DNA of 64,000 nt from Oidiodendron maius Zn (taxonomy: Eukaryota; Ascomycota; Leotiomycetes; Myxotrichaceae), in the NCBI GenBank assembly GCA_000827325.1, contig KN832870.1, positions 1,302,001 to 1,366,000 of the forward strand. Reading direction: 5' to 3'. The notes beneath the pieces were generated by a model that worked only from the letters and a program-made list of their open reading frames with translations, had not been told where the DNA came from and ran no database searches. Shown here one piece after another: positions 1 through 12,803 of this stretch. The translations under genes were made by a program, and so were the position numbers. Positions within the stretch are counted from its first letter, which is position 1. Every line of letters begins with the position of its first letter.

Positions 1-82
1 AAGGTAAGAAGAGATTCAGGAGAACTAGAGCCTTTTATGCTTAATACTATACGCTCAATTGAGTCACCAAATAGGCTCCTAC

Positions 83-121
83 TTAGTGCACTAAACTAAA
101 GTGAACAGTTAGTGCACTAAA
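83..121. repeat. Two direct copies of TTAGTGCACTAAA
   Basis: The 13-base motif TTAGTGCACTAAA occurs at 83-95 and again at 109-121. Each copy contains the palindrome TAGTGCACTA and is followed by a GTGwACAG-like tail. Short repeated palindromes of this kind occur at the ends of fungal DNA transposons, but no transposase or second terminal repeat is visible here, so the transposon reading is inference. Confidence 0.45.
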
Positions 122-190
122 GTGTACAGTAGTAGCAACAACGAGACAAGAAAAATTATAGTCCACTATTAACCTAAGGTTAATCCCCTA

Positions 191-1099
191 TTAATCAGTC
201 TCCCCAATAAACCTAAACGTACACCCCTCCACGATTGTATTATTCATTTCAATAGAACACCTTACAACCTCATACTGGTCTGTTTTCGTACCTTCTTAGT
301 GCGTCCTCATCCTCTTCTGATACAACTTGATATGCTGAGCCTTTGATAACGTTGGTCGTTGGTCCATTAATAAGAGCTTTATACTTCCCCGCTCCCCACG
401 TTTCTATCTTCCCTCCTCTACACTTGCGTCATGCAATATCGGATTCTTGTCCTCTGAGGGAGTAAGGATAGTACAGAGCTTAGTAACACTAGCTAGTGTG
501 CCGTAGAAGAAGTACCAAACCGGGAATTGTTCAGGTTTGCACCCAAAAGTGGGTAAAGGCGAAGTAAGAAGATGTGCATCCTGTGGTCGGTATTGTGGGA
601 GCGTTGAATCCTTATTAAGTGTAGGATAAAGCGAACAAGGCGATATTTCCTTATATGCTCGTCTATCAGGGATAAAGAGAGGTCTAAACGAGGCAGCTCT
701 CTGTATAGAAAGCCAGTTCTCGATAGCGAACTTAGTCCTGCCATCAATTTCGCAAAATAAAGCATCCTCGTTTTCGCCTCTACTGCGGAATGACTTAGGG
801 ATCGTCGAGAGGCCTGTAATAACTTGGACCATCTCTGGCGTAGAGATTAGCTGCTCCAGTTTAAGAATATAAATTCTTCGTGCTTCGTTCGGCGAAAGGT
901 CCGTATTTTGCATAATTACCGACTGTTGCCTTGAAGATCGAATAGCTCTAATAAGTTCCTTAGCTCGATCGTGCGTGTAACCAAATCGTTCTCGCCATGT
1001 CTTGATGGATCCTTCCGTTGCGTCATTAGTAGCAGTATCATCGGTCTCTTCGTACGTAGCGGTGGCTGCTAGATTCTCTAATTCGTCAAAGAGGTCCAT
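191..1099 (-). pseudogene. AIG2-like / gamma-glutamylcyclotransferase-fold protein, frameshifted
   Basis: The reading frame opens at 1099 and encodes an acidic N-terminal region, then the FFYGTL motif typical of the AIG2-like (GGCT-fold) family. It stops at about 404, just after the first strand of that fold. The rest of the domain continues in another frame: GKYKALINGP, then GSAYQV, then EDALRRYE. It then returns to the first frame for TDQYEVVRC and ends at a stop at 191-193. One base is missing near 402 and one extra A lies in an A run near 255, so the two indels compensate. No intron signals fit single-base shifts. What is seen is the broken frame; the family assignment rests on the YGTL, GxxYxAxxxG and YEV motifs. 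Sequencing error at two homopolymer-like sites is the main alternative. Confidence 0.7.
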
Positions 1100-2173
1100 A
1101 TTGATTATTTAGGATGTTCCAGATTGTCTTTGTCAACTGAATTTGTGAGGCTACGTTCCCTTAGTGTAGAACCAGCCAGATAGTTAAACTTTTTTTGTAG
1201 GAAGCGGGTAAATAAGGTTGGTAGGATTTGAAGTATAAAAGAAATTCCATGGGGAAACTTCACGGGAGAGCAGATGGTCTTTCCTTATACTAGGGTTAGA
1301 GTCATACTCTGAGTAGACACGTCATACAGTTAGGTTTACAGTTTCACCACTGACACTGAAAACGTATAATGAATTAAATTAAAATTAGTAAGGTAGGTGC
1401 AGGCGCTAGGAAGTTTTCTCTTTTTTTATAATATCTGTTTGTTACCAAATATTCGAACATGATCGTCAAAAGACGGGTGCATCCCACTGTACGGGGATGC
1501 TGTATAGTATCTACTTCATTTCCTTTCCTAACTAGGGCGACATATTGCTTAACCTTTACCTTATGGCCATTGATGTAGATAGGAGTGTAAGTTGGTGTCT
1601 GAACCGCGACTTGATAATTCAGGTACGCATTCAGGCATGATGCAACCGAGTGATGCGAACAAAAGGACGTAGGCAGAGTCTACAGCTTTCCATATTAGCA
1701 GTGAGCAGAATCAAACGACTGATATTTTGTAAGATGCCTGAAGAGGCCTGAGCTGAAGTTGAGCCGGGCCTGACCCGAGGTAACCAAAAGCGGTGTGGGT
1801 CACGTCGTAAATCTATTCATAGAGCCCACCTGGAAAGAAACATAGATATCCCATACATGAAAAGATCGTCCATGTAAGGAAAATAAAGCATTGAATAGAT
1901 AAGAAGCTAAAGATCTAAATAATATCCCATCGAACAAAACAAAAGAAACTTTGATGCTGGTCTTTATACTCGTCCTTGATTTCTTCCTCTTCTATATTAA
2001 ACTTCAATCACAAAAATTAAGTTTTCTGTACCCTTTCCTTCTAGATATCCAATCTATCTCTTATTTTTTTTTTTTTCTTTTTTAAATGGTGGCCCACACA
2101 GTCCCCTATCCCAATCCATCTATGTATAAAATTATTTCCTTCTTTCCTTACAATTTATCCCTCTAACCACCTT
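1100..2173. other. Intergenic, AT-rich, no gene seen
   Basis: No reading frame of convincing length or codon bias is visible on either strand. The right end (about 2060-2090) has a long T run just beyond the 3' end of the minus-strand transporter gene, so the last part is probably its 3' untranslated region. Confidence 0.5.
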
Positions 2174-5100
2174 CTACTGGGCAGTTTTGCTCTTCTTTGT
2201 CCTCAGTTTCATTAGCACGTACACCAACGCATACCCGCTGACCGCAAATAATGCTACCAAGGCCGCATCCCTCCACCCATAATAATAATCCTTCAGATTC
2301 AGCGCCACCAGATAATCACTGCCGGTCCTATACTCACATACCATACACCCCTTCAACGCCTCCGGATTTATGAGATTCGTCCGCGCACCAAAGCCCTGCT
2401 GATACGCAGAAAGGTAGTCCCCGCAGGTGGTATTCGCTGGTGGGTCGAAGATGGCGAATTCCTCCGGGGCGCAGTTCACAGGAGCGTCGAAGGTAGTGAA
2501 TGTGAGAAGCGAGCCCATTAGATAGTTGAACGGATTGAGGTAGTACATCCAGTATCTCCAAAATGGCTGGATCTGTGCGTAGGGGACTAGGACACCGCAA
2601 AATGAAACGAGGGTGCCGATAACGACGGGGTTGACGAGCGAGGCAAAGACAGCGTTGGGCGCGTACGCCGCGACGAATTGCCCGATAGATGTATACACAA
2701 ACTCGTACATCAGCATGACGAAGAATGTCGCGCCAGATTTGGAGCTTGAGGACGGGAAACCGACGGTGTAATACCAGCAGACGAAGTACAGGACGGCACA
2801 GATGCATAGATACGGGATCTCGGAGACAATGAGGCCCGTAACGAAGGCCACCCAGGAGTACATTTTGGACTTCTTCTCGCGGACCTCGTAGATGTCGCGG
2901 CGTTCGATGAAGAGGGGCTGCAGTTGGGCGAGAACACCGGGGGCAACGAAGATGAAGTTGAAGATGGTGAAGAGGCGGAGTTGGAGATCGCGGATGGTGT
3001 CTCCAATCATCCAAAACGAGAAGCCGTTGAAGAGAGCGGAGCCGATGTGAAGGGCCATCTTGTTATTGACGTAGTCCGTGTTCCGATAGATAGACACATT
3101 CATCCTCTGCGTGACAAGTTTTACCTGATCCCACAGCGGCATGGCGAACTCGAATCCGTCATCAGACGTACCCATTGGCTTAGCAGCGGCATCATTAATG
3201 ATCCGATCCAGTTCTTCTACCGTGAATTTATGCTCAGGAGATTCTAACCACACCTTATTCCAATCTCTTCCCTGCGATAAAGTCCCAGAAACGACATCGA
3301 TCATATGCTCCGCGGGATTAGCGTCTTTCGGACATGGCGCCCCGTGACGAGCAAAGTACTCCTTGAGAGTTGCGCCATTCTCTCCGATATCACCAAAATA
3401 AACCGTTTTCCCACCTTTAGCCAAGAGTAAGAGACTATCAAACTGAGCAAACAGCTGCGCGGACGGCTGATGAATAGTCACTAGCACAGCCTGGCCCACA
3501 TCGGCCAACTTTCTCAAGAATCGCACAATATTGTAAGCAGCCTGTCCATCAAGGCCAGACGTCGGTTCATCCAGAAAGATAAGAATGCTAGGTTTGGAGA
3601 CTAATTCCACGCCAATGGTCAACCTCTTCCTCTGCTCAACAGACAGTCCCGCGCCAGTGTTTCCAATCAGGGTATTCTCAATATCATGCATCTCCAATAA
3701 GTCCACGATTGTATCCACGTACTGCAATTTCTGTTCCCGGGGAATATGCCTCGACTGTCTTAATAGTGCAGAGAACTCGAGCGCCTCTCTGACTGTAGCA
3801 AGCGGTTCGTGGACATCAAGCTGCTCGCAGTACCCAGCCGAGCGCTGGAAACTAATCGAGAGAGGACGCCCGTCGACGAGAATTGATCCTTGAATCGTAC
3901 CCTCGGTCTTCCGCTGCGCGAGAACATCAAGAAGCGTCGTCTTTCCTGCGCCAGAAGAGCCCATCAGCGCGCCTAACATGCCTGGTTTGACCCACCCCTG
4001 GACATTATCTAGCAAGACACGATCTCCAGAGGCAGTCTTTACGGTGTAGCTCAGATTCTTCCACGTAAATACGGATGTGTTGCGGATGAGTTGATCTTGA
4101 ATGCGACCGTCATCCGACATTGAGCTGCTCGAGTTATGCGTGCTCTTCTCCGGGGCCTGAGATTCTTCGTCCCGTACTATTGCCAGCGGCTGCTTCTTCG
4201 CCTTCTCACGGGGGATGAGAAGAAAGCCACTCTTCCCGCCACGCTCGTCCCAGTTATTTGTGGCAATGATGGTCAGAACGACGAATAGCACCCAGAATGC
4301 CCAGATGATGCCGAAGTTGCGCCAGATGTTATCTGCGGAATATGACAGTGAAGCAAGGTATTGTTCTCCAGTAACGATGGTGGAGCCGGGTTGGGCGCCT
4401 CCGACGCCTGTGCAGGCCTGGTGGGCGAGGTCAGTGTATCCGGGGCCGTTGGGGACGAGGTTTGTGGCGATACAGGGAATGATAGTATCTTTAAATTCGT
4501 TTGCCAAGACAGCGGAGAAGGCATATGCGAGGGGGTTGATCCAGTATATCCTGAAGAGGGGAAGGGGTTAGTCCAGCGTCTTAAAACACTAAGGGAGTTC
4601 ACTTACCACACGAACCAAGGATGCATGCTTGGTTTCTGAATCATATATCCCGTATATATAATCAGTGTCGAGATCATAAACCCAGAGACCTTACTAGCCC
4701 CATCGAACGTCGAGAATCCCGCCCCGATCGCCCGAAACAGCCCAGTCATACACATAGTCGTCGCAAATACCAAAATCCAGTATGTGAAGAACGTTCCCGC
4801 ATCCATCTTCAATCCAACCATGAAATAGAGCACTAGAGAGAAGTGCGAGATCTGTATTAGCAAGACGGGGATGTCTGCTGCAATCTGTGCGATGCAAAAA
4901 GCAGCTGGGTGGTATAGGGCGAAGTTTTTATGCTTTGCAAGGACGGGGCGGCCAGAGAAGGAACTCGTTACTTCAGACATGGCAAGGAGACTATTGAAAA
5001 GGAGGGCGAAGAAGAGCGCGCCCGACTTCACGAAAAGCCCTGCTGAGTTTGCAGGGGCGTTATAGAAAAGGGAACCCGCGATTAGGGCTTGGGCGAGGGT

Positions 5101-6525
5101 AGAGGCTTGCTTGATGATAAAGGTTGCTTTGTCGCCCCATAGAATTTGGTATTGGCGACTGACGGCTGCCCGAACTTGTCTGGTAAAGCTGACAGTTAAA
5201 GGCGAATTCTTGGGCAGGCTCTTGTGTTTCTCGGAATGGATCGTCTCGCGGAAGCCCTCCGTTCGCTCTTTGGCTATCGCCGTTGTAGGGTAATCATACT
5301 CAGCAGTCATAGCAGTGTAAATAGGAGACTTCTCGTACACAGCTCGAATCTTATCCCCTGTTCGAGGATAAGTCGTCTCGAACCCTTCGCGGATCTTTCG
5401 CTCTGTCGGTACAGTAACGCCCGTCATGAAATCCGCAACGTTCGATCCGTCCCTACACACAAACCCGAGCTCCTCCATGAACGGCCGCGCCTCCTTCATT
5501 GGCCCATAATAGAGCTGCTTGCCCTCGTCGATGAGCAAGACCTTGTCGAAGAGATGATAGATGCCATTTCCCGCCTGGTACAAGGTGACAATCGACGCGA
5601 GGCCAAAGATATCAGTCATGGCACGGATAGCCTTCGTATATCCCAGGGCAGTACTAGCATCGAGTCCCCTCGTGCTGTTATCCCAACAATACACGCTCCC
5701 TCTCGTAGCCAGCGTCTCGATGATACTAACGCGCTTCCTCTCGCCTCCAGACACGCCCCTCACGAACTCATTTCCAACCTTCGTGTCTTCTGTATGGGAG
5801 ATGCCCATAGACCGGAGAAGGAAGTCTTTCGTCTCTTTCTGGTACTCCTCTGGATTCGATTGGCTCGCCGGAAGATTCGACGGCACTTTCATCCTGGTGG
5901 CGAAATCGATGGTCTGGCCGACAGTGAGGAACGGGAAGAAGAGCTCGTCTTCAGTATTCATGACGATCTGTCCGCGGTATTGGGCAGCTTCTTTATGATC
6001 GAGGCTGCCGAACTTGACGTCCCCTTCCACAGACGCGTAGCCCAGTCTGCGGTTCGCCAGCATCTTCAGCAATGTCGTGCATCCTGCCCCAGGCCGTCCT
6101 AATACAAGAAGCATCTCGCCAGGCTTGACGCAGCCGTGACTATTCTCCAAGATAGTTCGGAGCGGTTGAGGCTGCTTCTTCTCCCGGATAATATTTGGGA
6201 TGTTGAACTGGCTCCCGGCATTCTCATTAATAGCAGCATCCGCGCCCACACCCTTAACCGTCAGGTTCTTCCAGGTGACACCCAGCTTGCGCCCCTTAAC
6301 GCTGCCCTGTTGATCCCTCGCAGCCCGGATCTCAGGCATCAGCTCCCAGTCATCCGCGAGGCCGATGGGATCTTCCTTCTCATCATTGTCAGAGTCCTCG
6401 TAAGTAGTAGTCTTACGTCGTGAGAGGCCAGAGGCTCGTGAGAGGGTCTGGATGAGGCTCTCGCTGCCCCTACGGGTGTGAGTCCTCTCCAAAGGGACGG
6501 GCCCTGGCGCACCCGCAGAAGCCAT
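2174..6525 (-). CDS. PDR-type (ABCG) ABC multidrug transporter
   Basis: This is an ATP-driven plasma-membrane exporter of the pleiotropic drug resistance class, with two copies of nucleotide-binding domain followed by membrane domain. There are two exons, 6525-4607 and 4550-2174, split by a 56-base intron with a GTAAGT donor and CAG acceptor. The product is 1431 residues, normal for the family. The first ATP site has the Walker [10 protein letters not shown] at about 143-151, with the usual Cys in place of Lys, signature VSGGERKRV at about 258, and a Walker B segment WDNSTRGLD that lacks the catalytic Glu. The second has canonical GSSGAGKTT at about 837, degenerate signature LSVEQRKRL at about 942, and DEPTSGLD at about 967. 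This asymmetry is the PDR hallmark. Membrane segments follow each ATP domain. The substrate cannot be read from sequence; azoles, plant toxins or own metabolites are typical for the family. Confidence 0.95.
4551..4606 (-). other. Intron of the PDR transporter gene
   Basis: A 56-base intron with a GTAAGT donor and a CTTCAG acceptor. It interrupts a Trp codon in the first membrane domain, and splicing restores the family motif [15 protein letters not shown]. Confidence 0.9.
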
Positions 6526-7320
6526 ACGGAGTGAAAAGGAAGATTTATTTCTGTTTTTCTAATATACGAATGGAATAGATAAGATGTCAAAAAGTGAAAT
6601 AAAGGAGAGAGGCTCAGCACCATGAGAAAAGGACAGAGCAAGAAAAGTGAGACTGGCAGGTACGCAAGCAACGCGTACTGTATATGTTGAGCGTCGACTA
6701 CCTAGCCTAGGTCCATGCGGGCCCAGATGGTCCAGGAGTTTACAAGAAGGTAATTACCAACGCGGAGACTTGAAAAGCCGAATAGCGATATAGAGCTGTG
6801 CGGTGGGTATACACAAGACCGTAATAGGAAAGGGAGCAACACTCAATATCTACAATTTCAAAGCATTTTGCCCGACACATCGGCCATTAGCTGATGTGCT
6901 TCATGTCCGGTCGTGCAGGGAATTTTCCATGCGCGGTGGATCACCGGAAGGGATATATCTTCCATTTTCCATGTCGGACTTGAACCAGCACCGTAGTCCG
7001 ATGACTCCACTTATGATGACATAACCGATATAGTCATGTGACCTACGTGGTCAGCTGACCCTCGAGAGACAGGGATGCTCGATGGAGTGTGTATCTCATC
7101 TCATCTACAGATAATTTGTTATACCATACATGATCCCACCGCAATGCAACGCAAAGTAAAGATAGGTGCGTGTGCATCTCGTCCCCACCCAGAACCCCGT
7201 GTGGATGCATGCCCCCCGCCATTTTAAGCTCTTTTGCGCCGATGTGATTCCTCCCATGGTCTCGCCTGTACTCCAGTTTCCTTACATATTCCCTGCGCAA
7301 TCCATACGGGAGTTTCCTCT
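6526..7320. other. Intergenic between two minus-strand genes
   Basis: This stretch is the upstream region of the PDR transporter and the 3' flank of itc1. No convincing reading frame is seen. Confidence 0.5.
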
Positions 7321-10300
7321 CTAATTTCGGTTGCCTTGCCGGCCGGCCGATTTCTCCTTTTTCGCCCTGGCCTCGCTCCGCGTCTGGCGCTCCTCCTCTA
7401 CAATCGGTGTCGAAGCAGCTTTCCGCGCTGGCTTCCTCGAGCGAGGCTGCTCGGAATGTAAGTAACCAATTTCTTCGATGGCCATGTGATTGTGCCACGC
7501 GAGGCAACGGTGCGCCGCATGATCTGCATGCTGCTCCTTGCGACGCGTCGACACCCGCTTGCCCGAGTCGATAGATACCTCCTCAGGTGGGTTGAGGTAT
7601 TCTTTGCGTTTCTCCATATGGTTGACAATTTTGTCGCGGAAGAGCTGCAGTTCCTTCTTCAACTTAAGCTCGTTTGTCCCACGAGTATCGAGCCACGCAA
7701 TCAGGTCGTCGACCGCCTCAGGGTCTTCGATGTAGCCCCACTGATGCGCAGTAAAGACTCTAGTAGGCCCCTCCTCCAGCTTCTTCCGCTCTGGGACCGT
7801 CAGGTTGAATTTGGCTTTGTACTCGTTTTGCCACTCAGCCTTCATGTCGATGTAGCCTTCGCGCTCCATGTCGTCAGGGCCCTGCACCCAAATGCAGCCA
7901 TTCGCGTAGCCCGCTTCAGCAGTAGAACTACTTGGGAGGCCGCCATAGGGCATACCGTTACGCTCGAACCAGTAGTATCGATTCCAGAAACGGTCCTTGC
8001 CGAGAACACGGGTCCGTGGGCAGTCTGCCTCGCGTAGATCATTGTCTAGAATGGCAATCTCTTCTTCGCATTCCTTGATCTTGTCCTTTTTCTTCTGAAT
8101 CTCTTTCAGCAGCTTTGTCAATTGCTTTGACTGCTTGGGGAGCTTGGCCTCGGCTTCGGCCTTTTCTTTCTTCTCTTGCGCATCCTCCCGTTTGCGCTTC
8201 CTCTCGGCAGCACGATCAAGACCACGACGCAGTGATCGGCCTTGATGCGCATCTTCATCCGTGTCGAAAGTCTCGTCAACAGAATCTTGGATCTCCTCCT
8301 CAACCACACCCAGCATAGGTACATCGACTTCAGTGGCCTTTCCATCCGCAGGCTCTGTAGGAGTCTCTGGGGGTTGGAGGGCTTTGCGCTCTTCATTCAA
8401 CAGTCGTAACTCCTCGAGGCTGTATAACTGTTAGCATATGCTACGGCCAGGATAGAAGTACGTGAACATACTAAGTCTTGCGATCGCGCTGGAATTGGAT
8501 CTTTTCCTTTCTAAAGTCTGTCATCTGATTGCTGCACTCTTCCATGTAACCACGGATGGCCTTTGTCTCGGCTGTAAGCATGCAGACAATCTGGAGCGCT
8601 TGGATGCGGAGGTTAACATCAAGTTTGGTGTATTGTTGGCGCGCCGTCGCTTGCGTTGGCTCCATGTCCAGTGGTGCGAGCTCCTTCAATATCGCTTCAC
8701 ATGCCTCGAGCTGCCGAGGGTTCTTGGATAGTTGGTTCAGCAAGCCAACAACGATGAATTGCCATCCACCATTTTTGAAATCGCGCTTGCTCAGCTTCTC
8801 AACCCAGTCGACACCAGCCTGCATCTCAGCGGCGCGATGAGTAATCTTAGATTCAGCTTCTGCTTCGCGGGCGAGTTCTGCTTCCGCTGCCTCCGCCTCC
8901 GCCTTCGCGATGCTTCGTCGAGTTGCTCGAGTTCGGGGCTTCTCTGGCTCCGGCTCCGGCTCCGGCGTGGGCGCTGCACTTGCCTCTTCTTCCGACTCTT
9001 CGTCGCTCTCTTCATCCATCTCAGGTAATCGAACTTGGATCTCGCCGCCGTCCGCTTCAGATTGTACTATGAGCTTTAGGGCCGCACAGTGCATCTCCAC
9101 AAAGAGCTCACAGTCGACATCCTCGGACGAAAACTGCAGAGCCTCAACGAAGTCATCGAAAGTGAAGGAGTCCAGCTTAAAGATCTCGCAATAGACATTC
9201 AGAGTGTCCCATGATTCGAGTAGAGGTCCAACAGATTTCATCAGGATGCCATTTCCATCGGCATGTTTATCCTGTCCAGAAGGCGTATCTTGGGAGAAGA
9301 ACTTAATCGCGGGACGCTTCGGGCCATCGGGTCGGGGGGCCACTTGCAAATCCTCGATGGGATATTTGATAGGGGGCGGTGGTGGGGGGGCTGCCGGGAG
9401 GGATTGGAGAGGGGCAAAGGCAAAGGTGGAATTATGAAAGTTGGCGTAGTGTGGCCCAACAGGCGGGGGCGGGCCAGCGGCTTGGAAGGTGTGAGACGTA
9501 TAGGGGGCGGGAGGGTAGAATAATGACTGGTTCGGGTTGGTAGGCGCTGGATTCAAAACGTTCTGATGCTTGCCTTTGCCCGGATGGCCCTGGTGTTGCT
9601 TGCTTTTATGGCTCTTGGGCGCTGGTTTCAGCTCTGGCAGTCGCGGCTGAGTGCTGCCCTGGAAGCTGCTCACCATTCCATCATAGTCGGGACCAGTCTT
9701 CTTTTGTTGCTGGCTCTGCTTTCGCTCTGCCGCTTTGTTCTCGTATCGGAGGTGCGGCGGGACGCGCGTGTCAATGTGGTAGATCTCTGCAACGTCGTGC
9801 TTCACCAACCACGGCGCACCGGTCCAAGCCTCTCGCGTTACTGTTTTCTTGATAAAAGATCGTAGGACCTGCTTGGTGAAGATCTTCCGATCTCGGCTAA
9901 TATGTGCATCATCCACCACCGCTTCCTCCGTCGGGCGGTTATCGAGACTGACGAAGTATCGCGAGAAGGGGGGGCTGAGGGTGCCATCTGGCAGGAGCTT
10001 GCTTCCAAATCGAGTCTTGTCGCGTACAACTCCTGTGAGGCGCTCACCCGTAATCACATGTACCGTCACCGCTTCTCCGGGGTAGTAGTCTGAGCGGTAC
10101 TCGTCGAAAATTAAGTCGACAAGCGTGTCAATGCGCGAGATGGTTTGAAATTGGACGCGTCGGAGGATGGGCCCTTTGAGTGCTTCTGGAAAGGCCTCTT
10201 CAACTTCTTGTGCACCTGCTAGCTGGAAGAAGGTCAGCAACTATCATAGACATATCTCGGTGATTTGGTGGTCCGTACCTCGCTCTTGAGCGCCTCAAAA

Positions 10301-10700
10301 AAGGAGAGTCCTGAATGGCCTGTGATCTGACAAATGAAGCGCCGCTACGAGATATCAGCGGGGCGTGTTAAACTGCGCGTGGGAGACGATGCTGCTCACC
10401 TGCTTGTAAAAGTCCATGCTGATAGGGTTAGCCAGCATCCATAGGGAGGGTGAAGAGTGTCTTACCGGTTGAGGTAGGCCTCATAGTCAACAAAAATTTC
10501 GCCCGTCTGGGGGATAAGCCATACCTAGTCCTGATGTTAGAACTGCGCGATGAGAGGTCCGCGTTTGGGTGTTGGTACTTCTGTCTCCTCATTGTCGATT
10601 TCCGGCCGGGGCAGGTACTGGACTGGTTTGCGCTTGAAGAGAACCTGGCGCGGGAGGTTAGAGGAATTGCGTGGTGCAGGAGAAGATGGAGACTCACCAT
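7321..10700 (-). CDS. itc1: Imitation-switch complex subunit Itc1 (ACF1-like, WAC/DDT/WHIM)
   Basis: This is the non-catalytic nuclear partner of the Isw2-type ISWI ATPase, which positions nucleosomes. Seven exons give 1020 residues: ATG alone at 10700-10698, then 10644-10579, 10524-10466, a 19-base exon 10418-10400, 10344-10279, 10222-8472 and 8419-7321. The joined N-terminus MVLFKRKPVQYLPRPE followed by VWLIPQTGEIF, MDFYKQRRFICQITG and SGLSFFEALKSE is the WAC DNA-binding domain of Acf1/Itc1 proteins. A DDT domain lies in exon 6 (region of LLESWDTLNVYCEIFKLD). A WHIM region lies in the last two exons, including DRFWNRYYWFERNGMPYGG and a charged coiled coil before it. The central part is Pro-rich. 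Introns are 47-56 bases. The weakest splice site is the GTACCA donor of intron 2, chosen because it joins the two WAC blocks in frame and removes a stop. Confidence 0.9.
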
Positions 10701-12803
10701 CCTGCCTTAGAGTGGAGTGGCGGGAAGAGGAAGGCCGCGCCGGAGACTGGAGGACACAAGCGTCAGACTCGGGTTCCCGCAAGGTAGAGGGGGGAACGAG
10801 GCTCAACACAGTCCGCGGGGCCGTATCTGAGGGTGAGGGGCGTGGAATATGAGAGATTGCAGGCTAGCTGCGTTGCAGGGGACACTCCGTGGTGGAAGGG
10901 GAGGATGACGGGTCGATAGTATGTGCATTCATCAACATGGGGGCTCACCGATATGGCTCTCGACGCGTCGGAGATGCAGGAAAGGACTAGGAGGGTCGCA
11001 TGGAGAGGGCGGATTGAAAGGGCGCGAGGGAGTAATAGTTGCAGGTGTGGAGGTGGTAGACGCGTTGGAGGAAGGGTGGTCGTGAGAGCGTCGGTCGGGA
11101 GGATGTTGTTGGCTAGGAGAGGAAATGTGGGAGGAGAGAAGAAGAGATCAAAGGTTCAGGTCAGGCAAGGCAAGGCGCTGTTGCTGCTTGGCCCCAATGG
11201 GACTAGCGCGTGATGAGCCCTGGGTGCGGGCGGGTTTTTGGGTAGCGAACGGCTGTCGAGGGCGCCAGCCTTGTCGAGATGGAGGAGACGCGGGGGAAAG
11301 GGAGGAGGAGAATGGCAGGGGAGAAGGGAGAGGCGAGGGCGAAGGCAGTGGGATCCCAATGCAGTGATGTGGTTGCGTAATTAATTATGTGTTAAGTTAT
11401 ATAGTTGATTTCCTACCTCTGTTTCTTCTTCTTCCCTACCTCATGGTCGAGACGTCGCCGGGAGATCCGAAAACGGTTGGCGTGTCTGTGTGCTTAGTTA
11501 AGACCACGACCCTGATCCCTATCAGGCCTAGCCCTCCCGAGTGGCGCTTCACGTGATGGCCCCAAACACGACTTCAGGGCCGTCCAGAAATGGTCGGAAG
11601 TTCCCTGACGGCAATGAGCAACAGGCAAATCTCTCGCAGTCACGCATTATTCAACGATGACCATGGCACCAACCTGGATAGTCAATCAGGAGCATCATTT
11701 CGAGCACAATTGGAATATGGTAATGCATCAGTTCTGGCAATTTGCATCTTTCCAAGACAACACGCAACTACCCTGCGGCCTCCTTCTGCCCATCTGCCGA
11801 GTAGTATAAACGCGTGAGGGAAAGAACAGGAAGTTCTGTCTTCTCTCTAATCATAATCTGGTATACCGGGAGACTAAAGACCATTGGTTTACGATAAAAC
11901 GCGATTATACGGGCTGATCCAGCATGGCACAACTTGCGCTAGCTGTTCAGCGCCAGGGCAAAGTAGTTCAAATGCTGTAGGTAGTGCAGAGCCCATAGTA
12001 TTAGATGTGAAATGTTTAACAGGACCCAAGCAGTCCAATTTCAGAGATGCAGAGAGAGATAGGTGTAATCAAATGGCGGGTAAAGAAGAAACTATCGAGG
12101 AACGAGCATCACCATGCGCGACAAAGCAAAATGGATGACGGTAAGGAGATTGGGTGACTCCCTGCCATAATCTTGCAATAACCAAAGTGGCCAGTTCCTA
12201 TCTTGAAGCTGTGTATACACCACCATCTAGCTTCATCATTGGATATGAGACGGGAAGATCTTCCCTGCTCCTTGACTATCATCATGCGCGTTGGAAAACA
12301 CCATTTGCAAGTTTCTGTGCTCTAATTGCTGGCCTCAACAGAACCAGATCCACTTGGAGTGAGGGCTGCGAAACAATTTCGGGATGATGAGACGAAGAAG
12401 GCACTCGAGGTAATGGGTTGGAATCCGGTTAGGAACAATTGGGGGGAGACCCTGGCAACGTGTGTAGATCGCGAGATAACCGTTGATATACTACTATCTG
12501 ATCAGCTCTACGCTCTAGTCATGTAGACAGCGATGATAATGATGTACAATTAGGATAAGAGGACAGACAGTCTTGAGGCCTACACCAAGCCGTCGCGCCG
12601 ATGAAGACGGCACTCCCAATCACGAAACTCTCCACTTTATTCCCATCCTCTTTACCATCTACCACAGAATAGATAGCGGGATCCGATCTCACCGTACCTG
12701 CCGCACGACGAGAGGTGGCTTGGCTGGTGGAAATCGTTCTAGACGGTAGGTGGTCGAGGCGGAGTTGCACCGCGCCGCCCAAAATATATCTGACCCTCGC
12801 GAG
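10701..12803. other. Long intergenic region
   Basis: The first several hundred bases, left of about 11380, are G-rich on the plus strand and probably hold the itc1 promoter and 5' untranslated region. The remainder has only short frames without coding bias. No RNA gene or transposon was recognised. Confidence 0.45.

Noticed and set aside
5224-6102. A 292-codon plus-strand open frame opposite the first ABC domain
   Set aside because: It is antisense to a highly conserved transporter domain, has no motif of its own and is explained by codon bias of the opposite strand.
7486-8037. A 183-codon plus-strand frame opposite itc1
   Set aside because: Shadow of the conserved C-terminal part of itc1; no recognisable domain.
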